DNA of 64,000 nucleotides. It comes from Cryptomeria japonica. Taxonomy: Eukaryota > Streptophyta > Pinopsida > Cupressales > Cupressaceae. The notes beneath the pieces are model-generated. The model made no database searches, had not been told where the DNA came from, and saw only the letters and a list, made by a program, of their open reading frames with translations. The stretch lies in assembly GCF_030272615.1 (NCBI RefSeq), contig NC_081412.1, forward strand, positions 27,002,501-27,066,500, in the 5' to 3' direction. Every line of letters starts with the position of its first letter. Positions within the stretch are counted from its first letter, which is position 1. The position numbers were made by a program, and so were the translations under genes. Below, piece by piece: positions 1 through 9,772 of the stretch.

Positions 1-458
1 TCACTGGAGGATTTGTCTGAACCCCATTCCCACTCATTAGAATCTGTAGAATAGTAATTCTCTTGTTGAACTTCGGCAACTTTGATTTGTGAGGTCCTTT
101 CTGTTCTTTTATTGCGAATCTTGGAAGTCGGAAAACCAAGTCCCTTTGAGCATTCCCTTCTTGTAGTTAACTCAGGTTGTAAGGGCTCCATGATGCCTTC
201 TTTGCGTAACCCAAGAGGGCTTTTTCCATCATACCTGAATCTTTGTAGAATTTTGAAGCCTTTGCCATAGTTCTCATAGGGTATATTAATTTGATCATGT
301 GTGTCCTCTTCAATGTCTTTATAGAGCATTTTATATAAAATTTCCTCTTCTAGTTCACCCCATCTTTGAAAGGTAGTAGGATCCCATTTGAGTATCATGA
401 TGGAGATTTGCTTGTTAGGATGTGGCCTCCCATATTCTTTTGGAGAGCTCATGACTTG
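1..458 (-). CDS. Gypsy polyprotein, G-patch-like region between protease and RT (partial)
   Basis: This continues in the same frame as gag and protease, after a TGA at 459-461, and stays open to the left edge. It carries glycine-rich, G-patch-like segments (NYGKGFKILQRF, KSPLGLRKEGI, SKGLGF) and then an acidic stretch ending near DSNEWEWGSDKSSS. Plant Ty3 elements of the non-chromovirus type often have such a linker between protease and reverse transcriptase. G-patches elsewhere bind nucleic acid; the role here is inferred. The product is cut by the window edge, so its end is unknown. Confidence 0.65.
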
Positions 459-989
459 TCATAAAAACATTGTTTGATTCAAAGTGTATTCTCCCATGCT
501 TTTGTCTTGAAATTTGCCTCTAAGTTCACCTTGTTTGGATGTCGAGGGTTTTAATGATTCAGGATCAATGTATGTTGAAGAAGGAGTAGCCTCACGATTA
601 CTGGGAATTATAGTCTCAGTATGTGATCTCAAGTTATTGCAATATATGAACGGATTTGGATCACCGTTGACTGTTACCTCGACTCCATTATGAGGAAACT
701 TAATGCATTGATGATATGTTGATGGGACTGCCCTCATTTCATGAATCCAAGGACGTCCTAGCAATATGTTATACGTGAGATCCAGATCTAGGACTTGACA
801 AACCACATCCTTTGTGACTGGCCCAATTCTTAGAGGTAAGGTGACTGTGCCCTTGGATGAACGTTCTTCATCATCATAAGCCTTGATGGTGATTTGGTTT
901 GTAGAATTCACAGCCTTGTCAGAATATCCCAATTGTTTAATGGTGCTCAAGGTACAAACGTTTAGACCTGCTCCTCCATCTATCAGGAC
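459..989 (-). pseudogene. Gypsy aspartic protease (retropepsin-like), stop at each end
   Basis: Read from 989 downward, the frame opens with VLIDGGAGLNVC. This is the retropepsin active-site region, with catalytic Asp in the D-G-G form common in plant Ty3 elements. The second conserved part, YNILLGRPWIHEM, follows about 70 residues later, so the whole protease fold is covered. The segment is in the same frame as gag and separated from it only by TGA at 990-992. A second TGA at 459-461 ends it before the G-patch-like region. The first methionine after the stop lies past the catalytic Asp, so restarting there would give an inactive enzyme. The protease would normally cut the Gag-Pol polyprotein in the virus-like particle. 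Confidence 0.85.
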
Positions 990-3542
990 TCACTTTATTC
1001 GATGTTTATGTATGAAGGCTTCAACGTGTAAAGGTGCATTATGTGGCTGACTTATGGAGGTGTCATCGGCTTCTGTGAATGTAAGGGAATGCGGAATGGA
1101 TAGGTATCCCACCATGGCTTGAAACTGGTCCACATTCAGATTAGTAGGAATGGCAGTTTCTCTCAAGATTTTGTCAAGGATAGCTTTATGAGCAGGGGAT
1201 ATGCGTAAGAGCTCAAGAATGGAGATGAGCGCAGGTGTCTTCCCTAACTGTTCTACAAGGTCGTACTCAGGCTTGGTTGATGAAAGATTGGTATTCTTAG
1301 TGGAGGCACCTGGCAACGTGATTTTACCTCGACGAGTTGTAACATGACATTCAGAGGTAGATTCGAATGAAGATCCAACACCTCTTAGGACAATCTTGGG
1401 TCTCTGAGAAGGATTCTCAGGATTTTTGTTCTTGCTAGTAATAGTAGAGATATGGTTGTCCATTGAGATGTGATTGATAGTAGAATCATAATTGTAAGGT
1501 GCTCTAGTGTAATTGGCTTGATCATCTGTGACTTTGCCTTTTCCTTTGTCATGTTTTGGGAATGGTTCCTTAAACATCTCATGCTCTTGATTAGATGAAT
1601 GTCCCTCAATCTCAATGTCGCCTCTATCAATGAGATCTTGCACAATGTTCTTCAGTCGATGGCAATTACTTGTTTTATGACCCTTGCTCTTATGAAATTC
1701 GCAATACTCATCATCATTCCACCAATTTGGTTTGACCTTTGGTTCATATGGAGGAAAATCTGGAACTGTAATCACTTTGTTTGCCACAAGCTTTTTGAAT
1801 ACTGATTCAAGTGGTTCTCCCAATGGAGTGTACTTCCTTCGTGGTCTAAAAGTTGTTTGAGTGTTCACTTGATTGTTTGTAGAACTCGATCTAGAAAAGA
1901 CGAACTTGGGTCTCACTGTGTTGGCATCAACAACACCATCATTAACTGTGTTCTTGTTCTTGTTCCAAAATTTTGGTTTGTCCTTTCCTTTGAAGTCCTC
2001 TTTGTTTTCTTTGAATATCTTAATGACTCCTTGTTCAATTAAGACCTTTTCTGTTGCTAGGCCCTTTTCAATAACATCCTTGAATGTAGACAAACAAGCT
2101 TTTCTGAGATCATAGCCAATAGCCTTGTTAACATTTTGTGTGAACATTTCTACCATTTGTTTCTGTGGGATTTCGAAAGAGCATCTGCTAGCTAGATTTC
2201 TCCATCTCTGTAAAAATGTTGCGAAAGATTCTCCTTCCTTTTGTTTAGTATTGCACAAGGTAGTGACTGAGACATCTGTTTCTATGTTGTAAGAGAAATG
2301 TTGAATGAATGCCTCTGCTAAGTCGCCCCATGACTTAATACCAGGAGGTAATTGAGAAAACCATTCCATAGCTTGATCGCCTAAGCTCTGTGGGAACAAC
2401 CTCATCAAGTATGTTTCTTCTGCCGCTACCTCAATGCAAGCTGTGAAGAATTGTCTTATGTGTGCCTTGGGGTCTCCTTTCCCTCTATACTTGTCAAATT
2501 TTGGTGTCACAAAGTGTGCAGGAAACGGAGGCATTGGAATGCTCTTATCAAAGGGATAAGGACATATATCTCTCATAATGTATGTTGGTTTTGATGTACT
2601 CATGTCCTCCATTTTCTTTTGTAGATCTCTAATTTGTTGCTCCAAATTATTCTTGGGTGGAGATTGATTTCTTGTAGCATACCCCATATTTGAAACACCC
2701 ATTTGAGGAGGAGCTTGTTGCATGTATGGATGATACTGATCGTAGACATGTCCATATGGAGGTCTATATTGTTGCGGCATATATGGAGCACTTGGCATAA
2801 CTTCTTGTTGGGGAACCCCATATCTATTTTGTGCATATATACCATATTCAATAGGCATTTCATTTTCCATTGTGTTGCCCCCAATTTTGACATGAGGTCT
2901 CCTTGTGTCAAAATTTTGAGGATGCCTTTGAGTATCTACTTGTTTTGATTGATCCATACCTTGAGCATGTGATTGAGCATATCTATCCACATAAGGCTTC
3001 CATGATGGTCTTTGAAGGTAAGTATCATATGTTTGAGCTGGTGTATGTGGAATTGCTGGTTTTTGAAGCAAAACTGATGGTGACTCAGGCATCATATTCG
3101 GTCCTCTATTTCCTCCACTATTTGGTCTCCCTTGATCCATGTTGGATTGAGTTTGTTGTGATGGTCTACTTTCCATAAGTTGAGACATGTCAAAGTCATG
3201 AGGTATTTTAGCTCCACTTTGTGCCATCATGTGTAAAAAGTACTGTCGATCTCTCCTCATTATCTCTTCAACCAATCTATTGAAATGAGGATTCATTATG
3301 GATTCTTCTATGTCTACTGATAATATTGAAGTGTTGTCCACATTGTCATTGTGTGTAGTATTGTTGTTTATAGTGTTTGCGCTTTCCACATTTGGATTGT
3401 TTCTATAAACATCCATGTTTGGTAATGTAGTGTGCTCAGGATTGAAGAATAGATCATTGTCATACTCATAAGAACTCATGTTTGTGTATTCTTGAGCTTC
3501 TTTAGCTATTCTCCTAGATTTTTGAAGGCGGGTTTCAACCAT
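990..3542 (-). CDS. Gypsy Gag polyprotein, 850 aa
   Basis: The reading frame is long and uninterrupted. Residues about 1-330 are low-complexity, rich in Asn, Gln, Pro, Met and Tyr. A retrotransposon-gag domain follows at about residues 340-480 (core segments FDKYRGKGDPKAHIRQF, QAMEWFSQLPPGIKSW and FATFLQRWRNLASRC). Near residue 630 is a short zinc-binding-like knuckle, CEFHKSKGHKTSNC. Gag would form the particle shell and package element RNA. The start at 3542 is the first ATG after the leader. The TGA at 990-992 falls at the beginning of the protease fold, nine codons before the catalytic Asp-Gly-Gly region ends, not at a natural linker. It may be a TGG or CGA mutation or, less likely, a readthrough site. 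Confidence 0.92.
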   Translation of the reverse strand: MVETRLQKSRRIAKEAQEYTNMSSYEYDNDLFFNPEHTTLPNMDVYRNNPNVESANTINNNTTHNDNVDNTSILSVDIEESIMNPHFNRLVEEIMRRDRQYFLHMMAQSGAKIPHDFDMSQLMESRPSQQTQSNMDQGRPNSGGNRGPNMMPESPSVLLQKPAIPHTPAQTYDTYLQRPSWKPYVDRYAQSHAQGMDQSKQVDTQRHPQNFDTRRPHVKIGGNTMENEMPIEYGIYAQNRYGVPQQEVMPSAPYMPQQYRPPYGHVYDQYHPYMQQAPPQMGVSNMGYATRNQSPPKNNLEQQIRDLQKKMEDMSTSKPTYIMRDICPYPFDKSIPMPPFPAHFVTPKFDKYRGKGDPKAHIRQFFTACIEVAAEETYLMRLFPQSLGDQAMEWFSQLPPGIKSWGDLAEAFIQHFSYNIETDVSVTTLCNTKQKEGESFATFLQRWRNLASRCSFEIPQKQMVEMFTQNVNKAIGYDLRKACLSTFKDVIEKGLATEKVLIEQGVIKIFKENKEDFKGKDKPKFWNKNKNTVNDGVVDANTVRPKFVFSRSSSTNNQVNTQTTFRPRRKYTPLGEPLESVFKKLVANKVITVPDFPPYEPKVKPNWWNDDEYCEFHKSKGHKTSNCHRLKNIVQDLIDRGDIEIEGHSSNQEHEMFKEPFPKHDKGKGKVTDDQANYTRAPYNYDSTINHISMDNHISTITSKNKNPENPSQRPKIVLRGVGSSFESTSECHVTTRRGKITLPGASTKNTNLSSTKPEYDLVEQLGKTPALISILELLRISPAHKAILDKILRETAIPTNLNVDQFQAMVGYLSIPHSLTFTEADDTSISQPHNAPLHVEAFIHKHRIK

Positions 3543-4035
3543 GAACTAGGTGTTTGACCAAAATATGAGAGACTAGATGAAAAAATGACAAGAGTGTGGA
3601 AGACCAAGAGTTGTATGGAGTGTAAATGAATCTTGAGGTGTACTTGCAATGTCCAAAGTGTAAGACCAAGTATGTAAGTAGTAGAGTAGGTGTGACTTCC
3701 AAAGAGAGGATCGTTTCTCTTGATGAGGTAAGCTGACCTTGACTCTAAGTAAGACCAAATGAGACCCAAAGGTAAGAAACCTTGATGAGGGACCACTTAG
3801 CAAAGTGTAGTTGTATGTAGTGTGTTGAAAGAGTATAGTGAGGACAAGCAAGTGACCTTTTTGACTCAAGTTTTAAACAAGTATGAATGTAAAATGAGAT
3901 GTGAAGCAATGATGGACTGTGTGAGACCTTAGAACAGGTTGAATGCTAGATGAAACCTGAAAAGACAACCTAGGAAGCTCAAGTATGCCGAAACTGATTT
4001 CCTTTGTTTGCTGGAGTGTAAAAGTTTTCAATTCC

Positions 4036-4200
4036 TGACACAGACGCCTCTGTATACTTCACAGACGCGATTCCCAGACACAGATGCTTCTCTGTTAGAC
4101 ACAGACGCTGGTAAAAACACAGACGCTATTCTGCCCTTCACAGACGCGCTTATATGACGCAGACACGGTAAAAATAGACACAGACGTCTTTCTGTAAACT
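4036..4200 (-). repeat. CACAGACGC motif cluster 1 (gag-proximal)
   Basis: About eight copies of (A)CACAGACGC, exact or with one or two changes, sit on the plus strand at spacings of roughly 17-26 bases. In the element's sense direction the motif reads GCGTCTGTG. The spacers differ in sequence, so this is a motif cluster and not a simple tandem duplication. Confidence 0.85.
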
Positions 4201-5398
4201 TCGTGCAATTTTTCCAATCTGTGTAGTTGTTTTGTTGTGACCAAATCCGACCGTTTGACTGTTTTTCATGACAAGAGGACATAATGTTGATGACTCAATG
4301 TTTGCAAGTGTTTAGACTCCAAAAGTGTGTTGTGCGATGTAAAATGTTTTGCATACACTTGAAGACACAAAAGACACAATGTTTTGTTGTTTGGTCTTGA
4401 ATGTTTGAGTGTTTAGCATAAGACAAGCACAAATCTTATGGTTGGCCAAGACAGTAGTTGTTGATCCCACATAGGGTTTTACCCCCGAGGCTACGCTATT
4501 CAAAGCGGATACTTAGATGCTTGACCTCACTGGCTCCACCCTCGGCACTCACTTCTCGGGTCAGCCAAGCATCAGTCCCCATGAAAACTCCCCATGGCGA
4601 ACTTTGTATCTCTACTAAGAACCGTATGTGTGTGGGCCGCTACCAGAGGTCCGACCTCCTGCCTCAACAACTAGAAGGATTTGGGCTTCTAAAACAAAAA
4701 GGTGCTAGTAAGGGCATCCGCTCGTGTGGCCATACATGTGGCACTTTCAGCTCTGTAAATACAGAAGGCTCCCAGCTGGTAGGGGTTACGCCCTACAAAT
4801 GATCAAATAAATTTGATCAAACGGGTTTATGGGGAGACATAGTGTCGGTATGAACTAATCAGCACACGTTATTCATAGTTTTCACCATGAATACATTTGT
4901 TTATAGTGGCTTGGAAGAAGATGGCTTTTCTTTTGCTACCACTTGGGTCGTTCTCTTCTCACTAGTAGTCCTAATGACCACACGGGAAGACAGGCCCTCT
5001 AAAGATTAAACAAAAAGAGCCTATTGCTCAAGACACAAAAGACAATGATTCAATTTTAGTGCACCAATGGAAGTGTTTTCTAATCTATGAAAACAAGGCA
5101 CACAACAAAATTACAAAACCCTAGCCAAAGCCCTGCAACAAAATTGTTAGTAGTTTGGGTTGTTTCAAATGATAACCCCTTCCTGCAAGCACACAAGTTA
5201 GGTAAATTTTAGAAAACCCAAAAAGACTTTGTGAAAAAGGGGCCTTCAACAAAAATGTTTTTGCCTCCAAAACAAGCTGCACAAACTTAGTTAGCTAGAT
5301 CTGCAAGGGTTAGTGCAAAAATAAACCAGATCTGAAACCCTAAGGACAAAATCCGAAAACCTGAATCAAAGAAAAATTGAAAAATTTCAAAACAGAAA

Positions 5399-5675
5399 AC
5401 ACAGACGCAGTTATACCAGACACAGACGCATCTGTATGACACAGACGCGTCTGTATGACACAGACGTGGTTCTGTGATGCACAGACGCGCTCAGAGAATG
5501 CAGACGCTTTTCCCGAACACAGACGCGATCAGATCTAACACAGACGCATTTAGGATACACAGACGCGGTTACAGAAACCTGCAAAATAAAATCTGGCAAA
5601 AACACAGGCGATTTCCGATCTCACAGACGCTTCTGAAACTCAAAAACGCGATCCGAACGCTCGCAGACGCGGAAA
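5399..5675 (-). repeat. CACAGACGC motif cluster 2 (LTR-proximal)
   Basis: About a dozen copies of CACAGACGC and close variants are spaced 17-30 bases apart, ending some 90 bases before the primer site. It is the same motif and strand as the cluster at 4036-4200. The two clusters bracket the central leader. Confidence 0.85.
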
Positions 5676-5762
5676 TACCTAAAATGTCATCGAAAATTGT
5701 CCGATCTGCAACTTCAAAAATGCAAAATCTGCAACAAAAATGTTAAATGCAAAGGGACAAGA

Positions 5763-5780
5763 GTCCCACTGGGCGTGCCA
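5763..5780 (-). promoter_or_regulatory. Primer-binding site of the Gypsy element
   Basis: In element sense this reads TGGCACGCCCAGTGGGAC. It starts with TGG, matching the CCA end of a tRNA, three bases inside the LTR boundary. The tRNA species was not identified from memory. Confidence 0.75.
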
Positions 5781-5783
5781 AAA

Positions 5784-6556
5784 TGTGTATGGTGAAAATG
5801 GATAACAATAACAACAATATTGAAAGGCTAAATGAATCCAACCACAAAACCCTAGCCTAACAATGAACAAAGATCCACCATAACATATGAAGATTACCTA
5901 AGACAATGCAAATAACTCAAAATCACAAAGATTATACCATCACATGTCCAATAGGGTTTTGATCTCCATTCTTCCTATCTCCATTGATCTTGCTTGATGT
6001 ACATTTGCTCTCAGATTTTTGTATGCACAAGAGCTCAACAAAGAACGGAATGTGGTTGCAAGTAGGATTGTAGTGCAGCTAAGTCCTCCAAAATTGTTGA
6101 TTAGGGTTTGACAATGAAGGAAGCATCTTCTTAAATAGAAGACACAATATGAAATGGAGGGTTAAGATTGAGAGGTGTAAAAAGAGAGGTCGGCTAGGAT
6201 TAGAGGGTAGGTAAAAGAAATACCAAAATAATGAAAGAGGTAGGTAGTGTAGGAATTAAGAGATGAATGACATGTGTCATGTGTAGAAAAAGATAATGAA
6301 TTAATTAAATAAATAAAAATTTATTTAATTAATAGAAGAAATAGGACAATTAAATAAATAAAATATTTATTTAATTTAAGAAAGGGATAATTTAAATAAA
6401 TAAATGTATTTATTTAAATAAGAAATAAGGCTAGAAGAAGATAAATGAATTAATTAAATAAATAAAAATTTATTTAATTAATAGAAGAATTAGGCTTAGA
6501 TAATTAAATAAATAAAATATTTATTTAATTAAACATGACAATTTTGGGTGTCTACA
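5784..6556 (-). repeat. 5' LTR of the Gypsy element (773 bp)
   Basis: In element sense it begins TGTAGACACCCAAAATTG at 6556 and ends ACACA at 5784, the usual TG...CA termini, directly followed by the primer site. The U3 side holds AT-rich self-complementary repeats. The LTR would carry the promoter and polyadenylation signal. Confidence 0.88.
6298..6530. repeat. Duplicated AT-rich palindromic block in Gypsy LTR
   Basis: A TTAATTAAATAAATAAAAAT..TTTATTTAATTAA palindrome occurs at about 6298 and again at about 6447, a 149-base offset. Each copy is followed by a second AAATAAATAAAATATTTATTT palindrome. Each can fold into a hairpin. Confidence 0.8.
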
Positions 6557-6789
6557 ATGGGTAAAAGTAATAGACTCTAGAGAAGGACAGAGGTTGAGAA
6601 TTTGATCAACAATCAAAGTCAAATGCCAACTAACCCCATCTAAATGTCACCTATTCAACAAGTTGACCACAACTTGAGAGTCAAACTCACATATGATCAT
6701 GCACCACCCCAACTTACTTGCACACTCCAGAGCTAATAAAATGGCCTAAGCCTCCATTAAATTATTAGTATGAAGACCCATATAAATAG
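6557..6789 (-). pseudogene. LINE RNase H remnant, C-terminal half
   Basis: The minus-strand translation shows HTNNLMEA, then AILLALECASKLGW, CEFDSQVVVNLLN and SWHLTLIVDQIL, ending at ITFTH. These are the middle and C-terminal parts of the RNase H domain found in plant L1-type LINEs, including the conserved Glu of NNLMEA and Asp of CEFDSQ. Two stop codons are present. The N-terminal half lies at 11914-12075 on the other side of the Copia element. The remnant ends where the Gypsy LTR starts (6556). Confidence 0.8.
6785..6789. repeat. Copia target-site duplication, left
   Basis: AATAG immediately precedes the left LTR. The same five bases follow the right LTR at 11914-11918. Confidence 0.92.
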
Positions 6790-7283
6790 TGTGAGATTTT
6801 GCCAAGATCAAGAGCAAGAGCTCAATGAAAAGTACAAGAGAGACAAAATAAATAATAGAAATAAATTGTATTCTATCAAAATAAAATATTGATCATCTGG
6901 ATCATCAATCGTTACATACAATGAATATGAGCCTGCTTATATAGGCAAGGCTATATGGATTTGTGAGCACACAAACGTGACATGTGACTCAATAAGAAAT
7001 AAGGGTAGGTAGGAAATATGTGTGGTAGGTAGGAGAAACAATAAAATATTCCACATGAGGTGGATCACCCACCGAAGGTGAAATTATCACTCCACAATAA
7101 GTGGATATGATAGAGTAGTAACAAGATCACACCATAAAAGGTGAAAATTCTCCTACATACACTATCCCAATGTGGCACAAACACCCAAGTGTCTCATACC
7201 CAAACTACTATGAAATGCATTATCTTAAGTAAACTTAACTAAGGTGTAATAATATCCAAGATGAATAATTAATTACACCAACA
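6790..7283 (-). repeat. Copia 3' LTR (494 bp)
   Basis: It matches 11426-11913 along its whole length at roughly 95%. In element sense it starts TGTTGGTGTAATTAATTATT and ends CTCACA. Confidence 0.93.
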
Positions 7284-7294
7284 CCCCCCCCTTT
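7284..7294 (-). promoter_or_regulatory. Polypurine tract of the Copia element
   Basis: In element sense this is AAAGGGGGGGG, abutting the 3' LTR. It would prime plus-strand DNA synthesis. Confidence 0.88.
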
Positions 7295-7529
7295 AGTGCA
7301 ACTTAGGGGAATGCACTTAAGTCTACAATGCAACTAAACAATGCAAGATGGGTCCCGGCTACAAGGCCATGTTAGGTACCTATGTACAAATGCAAATGCA
7401 TGCAAACCAATGCAATGAAATCTCTCACAAAGTAGGGAAAGAGAGAAAAACCCAATGGGAAAAAACCTTCCCCCAAAAGAGAGATGAAAACTATACAAGA
7501 GAAATCTCATAGATGTGAGGAACAAAACC
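7295..7529 (-). other. Copia 3' untranslated region
   Basis: No coding signal is visible between the stop of the acidic ORF and the polypurine tract. Confidence 0.6.
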
Positions 7530-8624
7530 TCATGTGAGGAAAAAGTCCCCCCCATATGAGAGAAGAAGAGAAGCTAGGTATCCCCCCCTCGATCTAGAAT
7601 CTACACCAATGATAGAAGCTCGAAGATGAATGAAGAAACTACTCCATGAATGTTGAACAATAATCCTTCCCTTAGGAAGAAACAAAACCAAAGGTGTATC
7701 CATGAAGTCTCCCCAATCATGAAGGGAAGATGTAGGAAAAAAAGTCACGATGAACGAAGTCTCTAAAAACTGCTCAAGTGTCCCCATGTCGATGCTGAAA
7801 GATACCCCCTCCAAATGTGGTAAACTGGTCCACACTATTGAAAAAGGTACTCCAAGATCTAGTGGAGAAGAAAGTAGAACAAGTCCCAAAGACTCACAAG
7901 TCTCCTCAAAGCATAAAGAGACCTCTTCCAATTGTTGTACATACGTATCCACAATCACGTCAACCTCGAAAGAATGATCATGTCGAGAATGAACAAGAGG
8001 GTCAGAGTGTTCCCTCGCAACAATCGAAGAAGGATCCTCTTCATCAAAGAGAAGATGAATATCATCAATGATGTCTCCCAAATCTATAATGTAGAACTCT
8101 ACAAACAAACCTGCAATGTCTGTCAAGTAATCATCCCAATAAACTGAAGTTGGAAGACAAGATATATCTTGTTGCACTGAATCACGAGAAGGCATAAATG
8201 TCACACTATATACATCATCAGGTGCAATAGGTGATGTGATATCAATAGGAGGAGATGAAACACAAGGCTCAAGAATAGGGTCACATGTGAGAATCTCCAA
8301 GTTCAAGTACCCAAAGTTCTCAAAATCTGAATCATCACAAGAAGTGTGATCATCGTGTGTAGAATCATCATATGTGAAATCATCCTCATCAACAAAATAT
8401 GAAAAGGAGTATAACCAAGATGCATGATCAACCACCCCAGTCGCAATCATAGCTCTAGTCTCCAAGTCTCTAATGAAAACTAACTCAGGTGTGAACTCCA
8501 CAATTCTCTTACTTGAACCATGTGTGATTTGATAGATGGAAAGGAGATTGTTTGTCAAATGGGGTATACACAATACATCATTGAAGAAGTTATCCCCAAT
8601 GGAAACGGATCCTTTCCCAATCAC
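7530..8624 (-). CDS. Copia protease/pre-integrase remnant fused to an acidic ORF of unknown function
   Basis: The first roughly 75 codons (NDVLCIPHLTNNLLSIYQIT, then FTPELVFIRDLETRAMIATG) match the end of the Copia protease and the GAG-pre-integrase region. The next 285 codons are rich in Asp, Glu, Ser and Leu. They show no HHCC zinc finger, integrase DDE, RT YVDD or RNase H motif. The frame joins Gag through a frameshift near 8715-8725 and an in-frame TAG at 8628-8630. The acidic part stays open with no stop, in contrast to the broken protease. That could mean it is maintained, or simply that the element is young. Its function is unknown. Confidence 0.7.
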   Translation of the reverse strand: MIGKGSVSIGDNFFNDVLCIPHLTNNLLSIYQITHGSSKRIVEFTPELVFIRDLETRAMIATGVVDHASWLYSFSYFVDEDDFTYDDSTHDDHTSCDDSDFENFGYLNLEILTCDPILEPCVSSPPIDITSPIAPDDVYSVTFMPSRDSVQQDISCLPTSVYWDDYLTDIAGLFVEFYIIDLGDIIDDIHLLFDEEDPSSIVAREHSDPLVHSRHDHSFEVDVIVDTYVQQLEEVSLCFEETCESLGLVLLSSPLDLGVPFSIVWTSLPHLEGVSFSIDMGTLEQFLETSFIVTFFPTSSLHDWGDFMDTPLVLFLPKGRIIVQHSWSSFFIHLRASIIGVDSRSRGGYLASLLLSYGGDFFLT

Positions 8625-8644
8625 ATCCTATGTATGACTGCCCA

Positions 8645-9772
8645 TCAAAATCTGCGGCATGGTACAAGGCTCAAATGAAGAAACATAAACTGTGAAGATG
8701 TCATATGATGAGAAGCCTCTAAATCTAGAAGCCATCTCCTTGAATCATGACTTGTAGTAGCACAAAGAGATTTTCCTTTTCTTGTTCCAAAAGAGTGAGC
8801 CTTCCCACTTGTAGAAGCCATGAATGCTTGCCCTTTTCCTTTTGATTGTGAAGAAGTGGAAGTTGATGAATCACCCTTATTGTAGATATTAGGCAAATCA
8901 ATGTTATGTTTTTTGAGGATATGTGTGAGCTCATCAATCTTCTTAGAATGGCAACAACGCTCCTCATGGCCAAACTTTTTACAATAGGCACAAGTAGGTC
9001 TCTCTCTCTTTGGTAAATTGTCCCTCTTAGAAGAGGATGAATCTCCTTGTTGTGGAGAAGGTGATGCTTTATCCTTAGGCTTTGATTGCCATTTCTTCTT
9101 GTTTGAGTTGTCCTTTCCTTGATTTCCTTTGTTCCCTTGATTTGCTACTAATGCTTGAGACTTAGAAGTCTTAAGAATGCCCATGCTTATCAACTTAGTT
9201 TGTTCCATCATCAACATTTCAACGAAAGCATCAAATGTAGGCATTGTGTAGCTTGAACCCATTGTCATCCTATGGGTTTGGAAACTAGAAACAAATGCTA
9301 AATATTCTTGTGGAAGCTTGCCCATCAAATTGAAAATCAATTGAGTATCCTTCTTATCAATGCCACGATCCTTGAGTTGTGCCCTCAAATATTTTGCCTT
9401 AGTGACATAATCTTGTATAGTATCAAAGTTCTTGGGATCTAACATGGTGAGATCACTATCAATTTGATATCCCCTAATCTCATCAACTTGACCATACAAG
9501 TCTTGAAACTTTTGCCAAGCATCCTTGACTAGAGTACATTTCTCAATATGAAAAATGAGATCCTTTGATACAAACTTTCTTAAGGTACCAATTTCCATGA
9601 TATTTTTAGTGAGACAATTCATGTGACCAACAGGATCAGCCTTAGGATCAATGGGAGCAACAATTGTTCCATCAATATAATGAGTTAGTCCTTTTTCCAT
9701 AAGTTTACTACATGCTTCAATTTTCCAAGTAGCATAATTATGAGTTAAAAGAGGAAACTTAGGAGAACCCAT
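8645..9772 (-). CDS. Copia Gag with CCHC zinc knuckle and start of protease
   Basis: I place the start at 9772 (MGSPKFPLLTHNYATWK), where similarity to Copia Gag begins; an upstream ATG at 9838 adds 22 unlikely hydrophobic residues. The Gag (UBN2-type) domain covers about residues 1-210. A lysine-rich linker is followed by CAYCKKFGHEERCC, fitting CX2CX4HX4C for RNA binding. Near the end, WLLDLEASHHMTS stands where Copia protease has WLLDSGASHHMTS, so the catalytic D-S-G has become D-L-E. A frameshift just after this ends the ORF at PCRRF. Gag may still be usable in trans, but this protease cannot be. Confidence 0.88.
   Translation of the reverse strand: MGSPKFPLLTHNYATWKIEACSKLMEKGLTHYIDGTIVAPIDPKADPVGHMNCLTKNIMEIGTLRKFVSKDLIFHIEKCTLVKDAWQKFQDLYGQVDEIRGYQIDSDLTMLDPKNFDTIQDYVTKAKYLRAQLKDRGIDKKDTQLIFNLMGKLPQEYLAFVSSFQTHRMTMGSSYTMPTFDAFVEMLMMEQTKLISMGILKTSKSQALVANQGNKGNQGKDNSNKKKWQSKPKDKASPSPQQGDSSSSKRDNLPKRERPTCAYCKKFGHEERCCHSKKIDELTHILKKHNIDLPNIYNKGDSSTSTSSQSKGKGQAFMASTSGKAHSFGTRKGKSLCATTSHDSRRWLLDLEASHHMTSSQFMFLHLSLVPCRRF

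Larger units (their letters stand above)
3543..5762 (-). other. Gypsy 5' untranslated leader
   Basis: This 2.2-kb stretch lies between the primer site and the gag start and shows no credible gene. It contains two clusters of a GCGTCTGTG motif (listed separately) and, at about 4450-4800, a more GC-rich block. Very long leaders are known in some plant Ty3 families; packaging or translation control by this one is inference. Confidence 0.75.
1..6556 (-). mobile_element. Ty3/Gypsy LTR retrotransposon, 5' half (runs off left edge)
   Basis: This is a Ty3/Gypsy element read right to left. In order it has a complete 5' LTR (6556-5784), a primer-binding site, a 2.2-kb untranslated leader, gag, the aspartic protease and a G-patch-like region that leaves the window at base 1. 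Reverse transcriptase, RNase H, integrase and the 3' LTR would lie beyond the left edge. The frame from 3542 down to base 1 is continuous apart from two TGA codons, so the copy looks fairly young but not obviously functional. The outer LTR edge lies inside a LINE RNase H remnant. The matching target duplication (expected near ATGGG at 6557-6561) cannot be checked here. Confidence 0.92.

Noticed and set aside
4028-4282. Cys/Arg/Val-rich small protein
   Set aside because: It is a translation of the CACAGACGC motif cluster in the leader.
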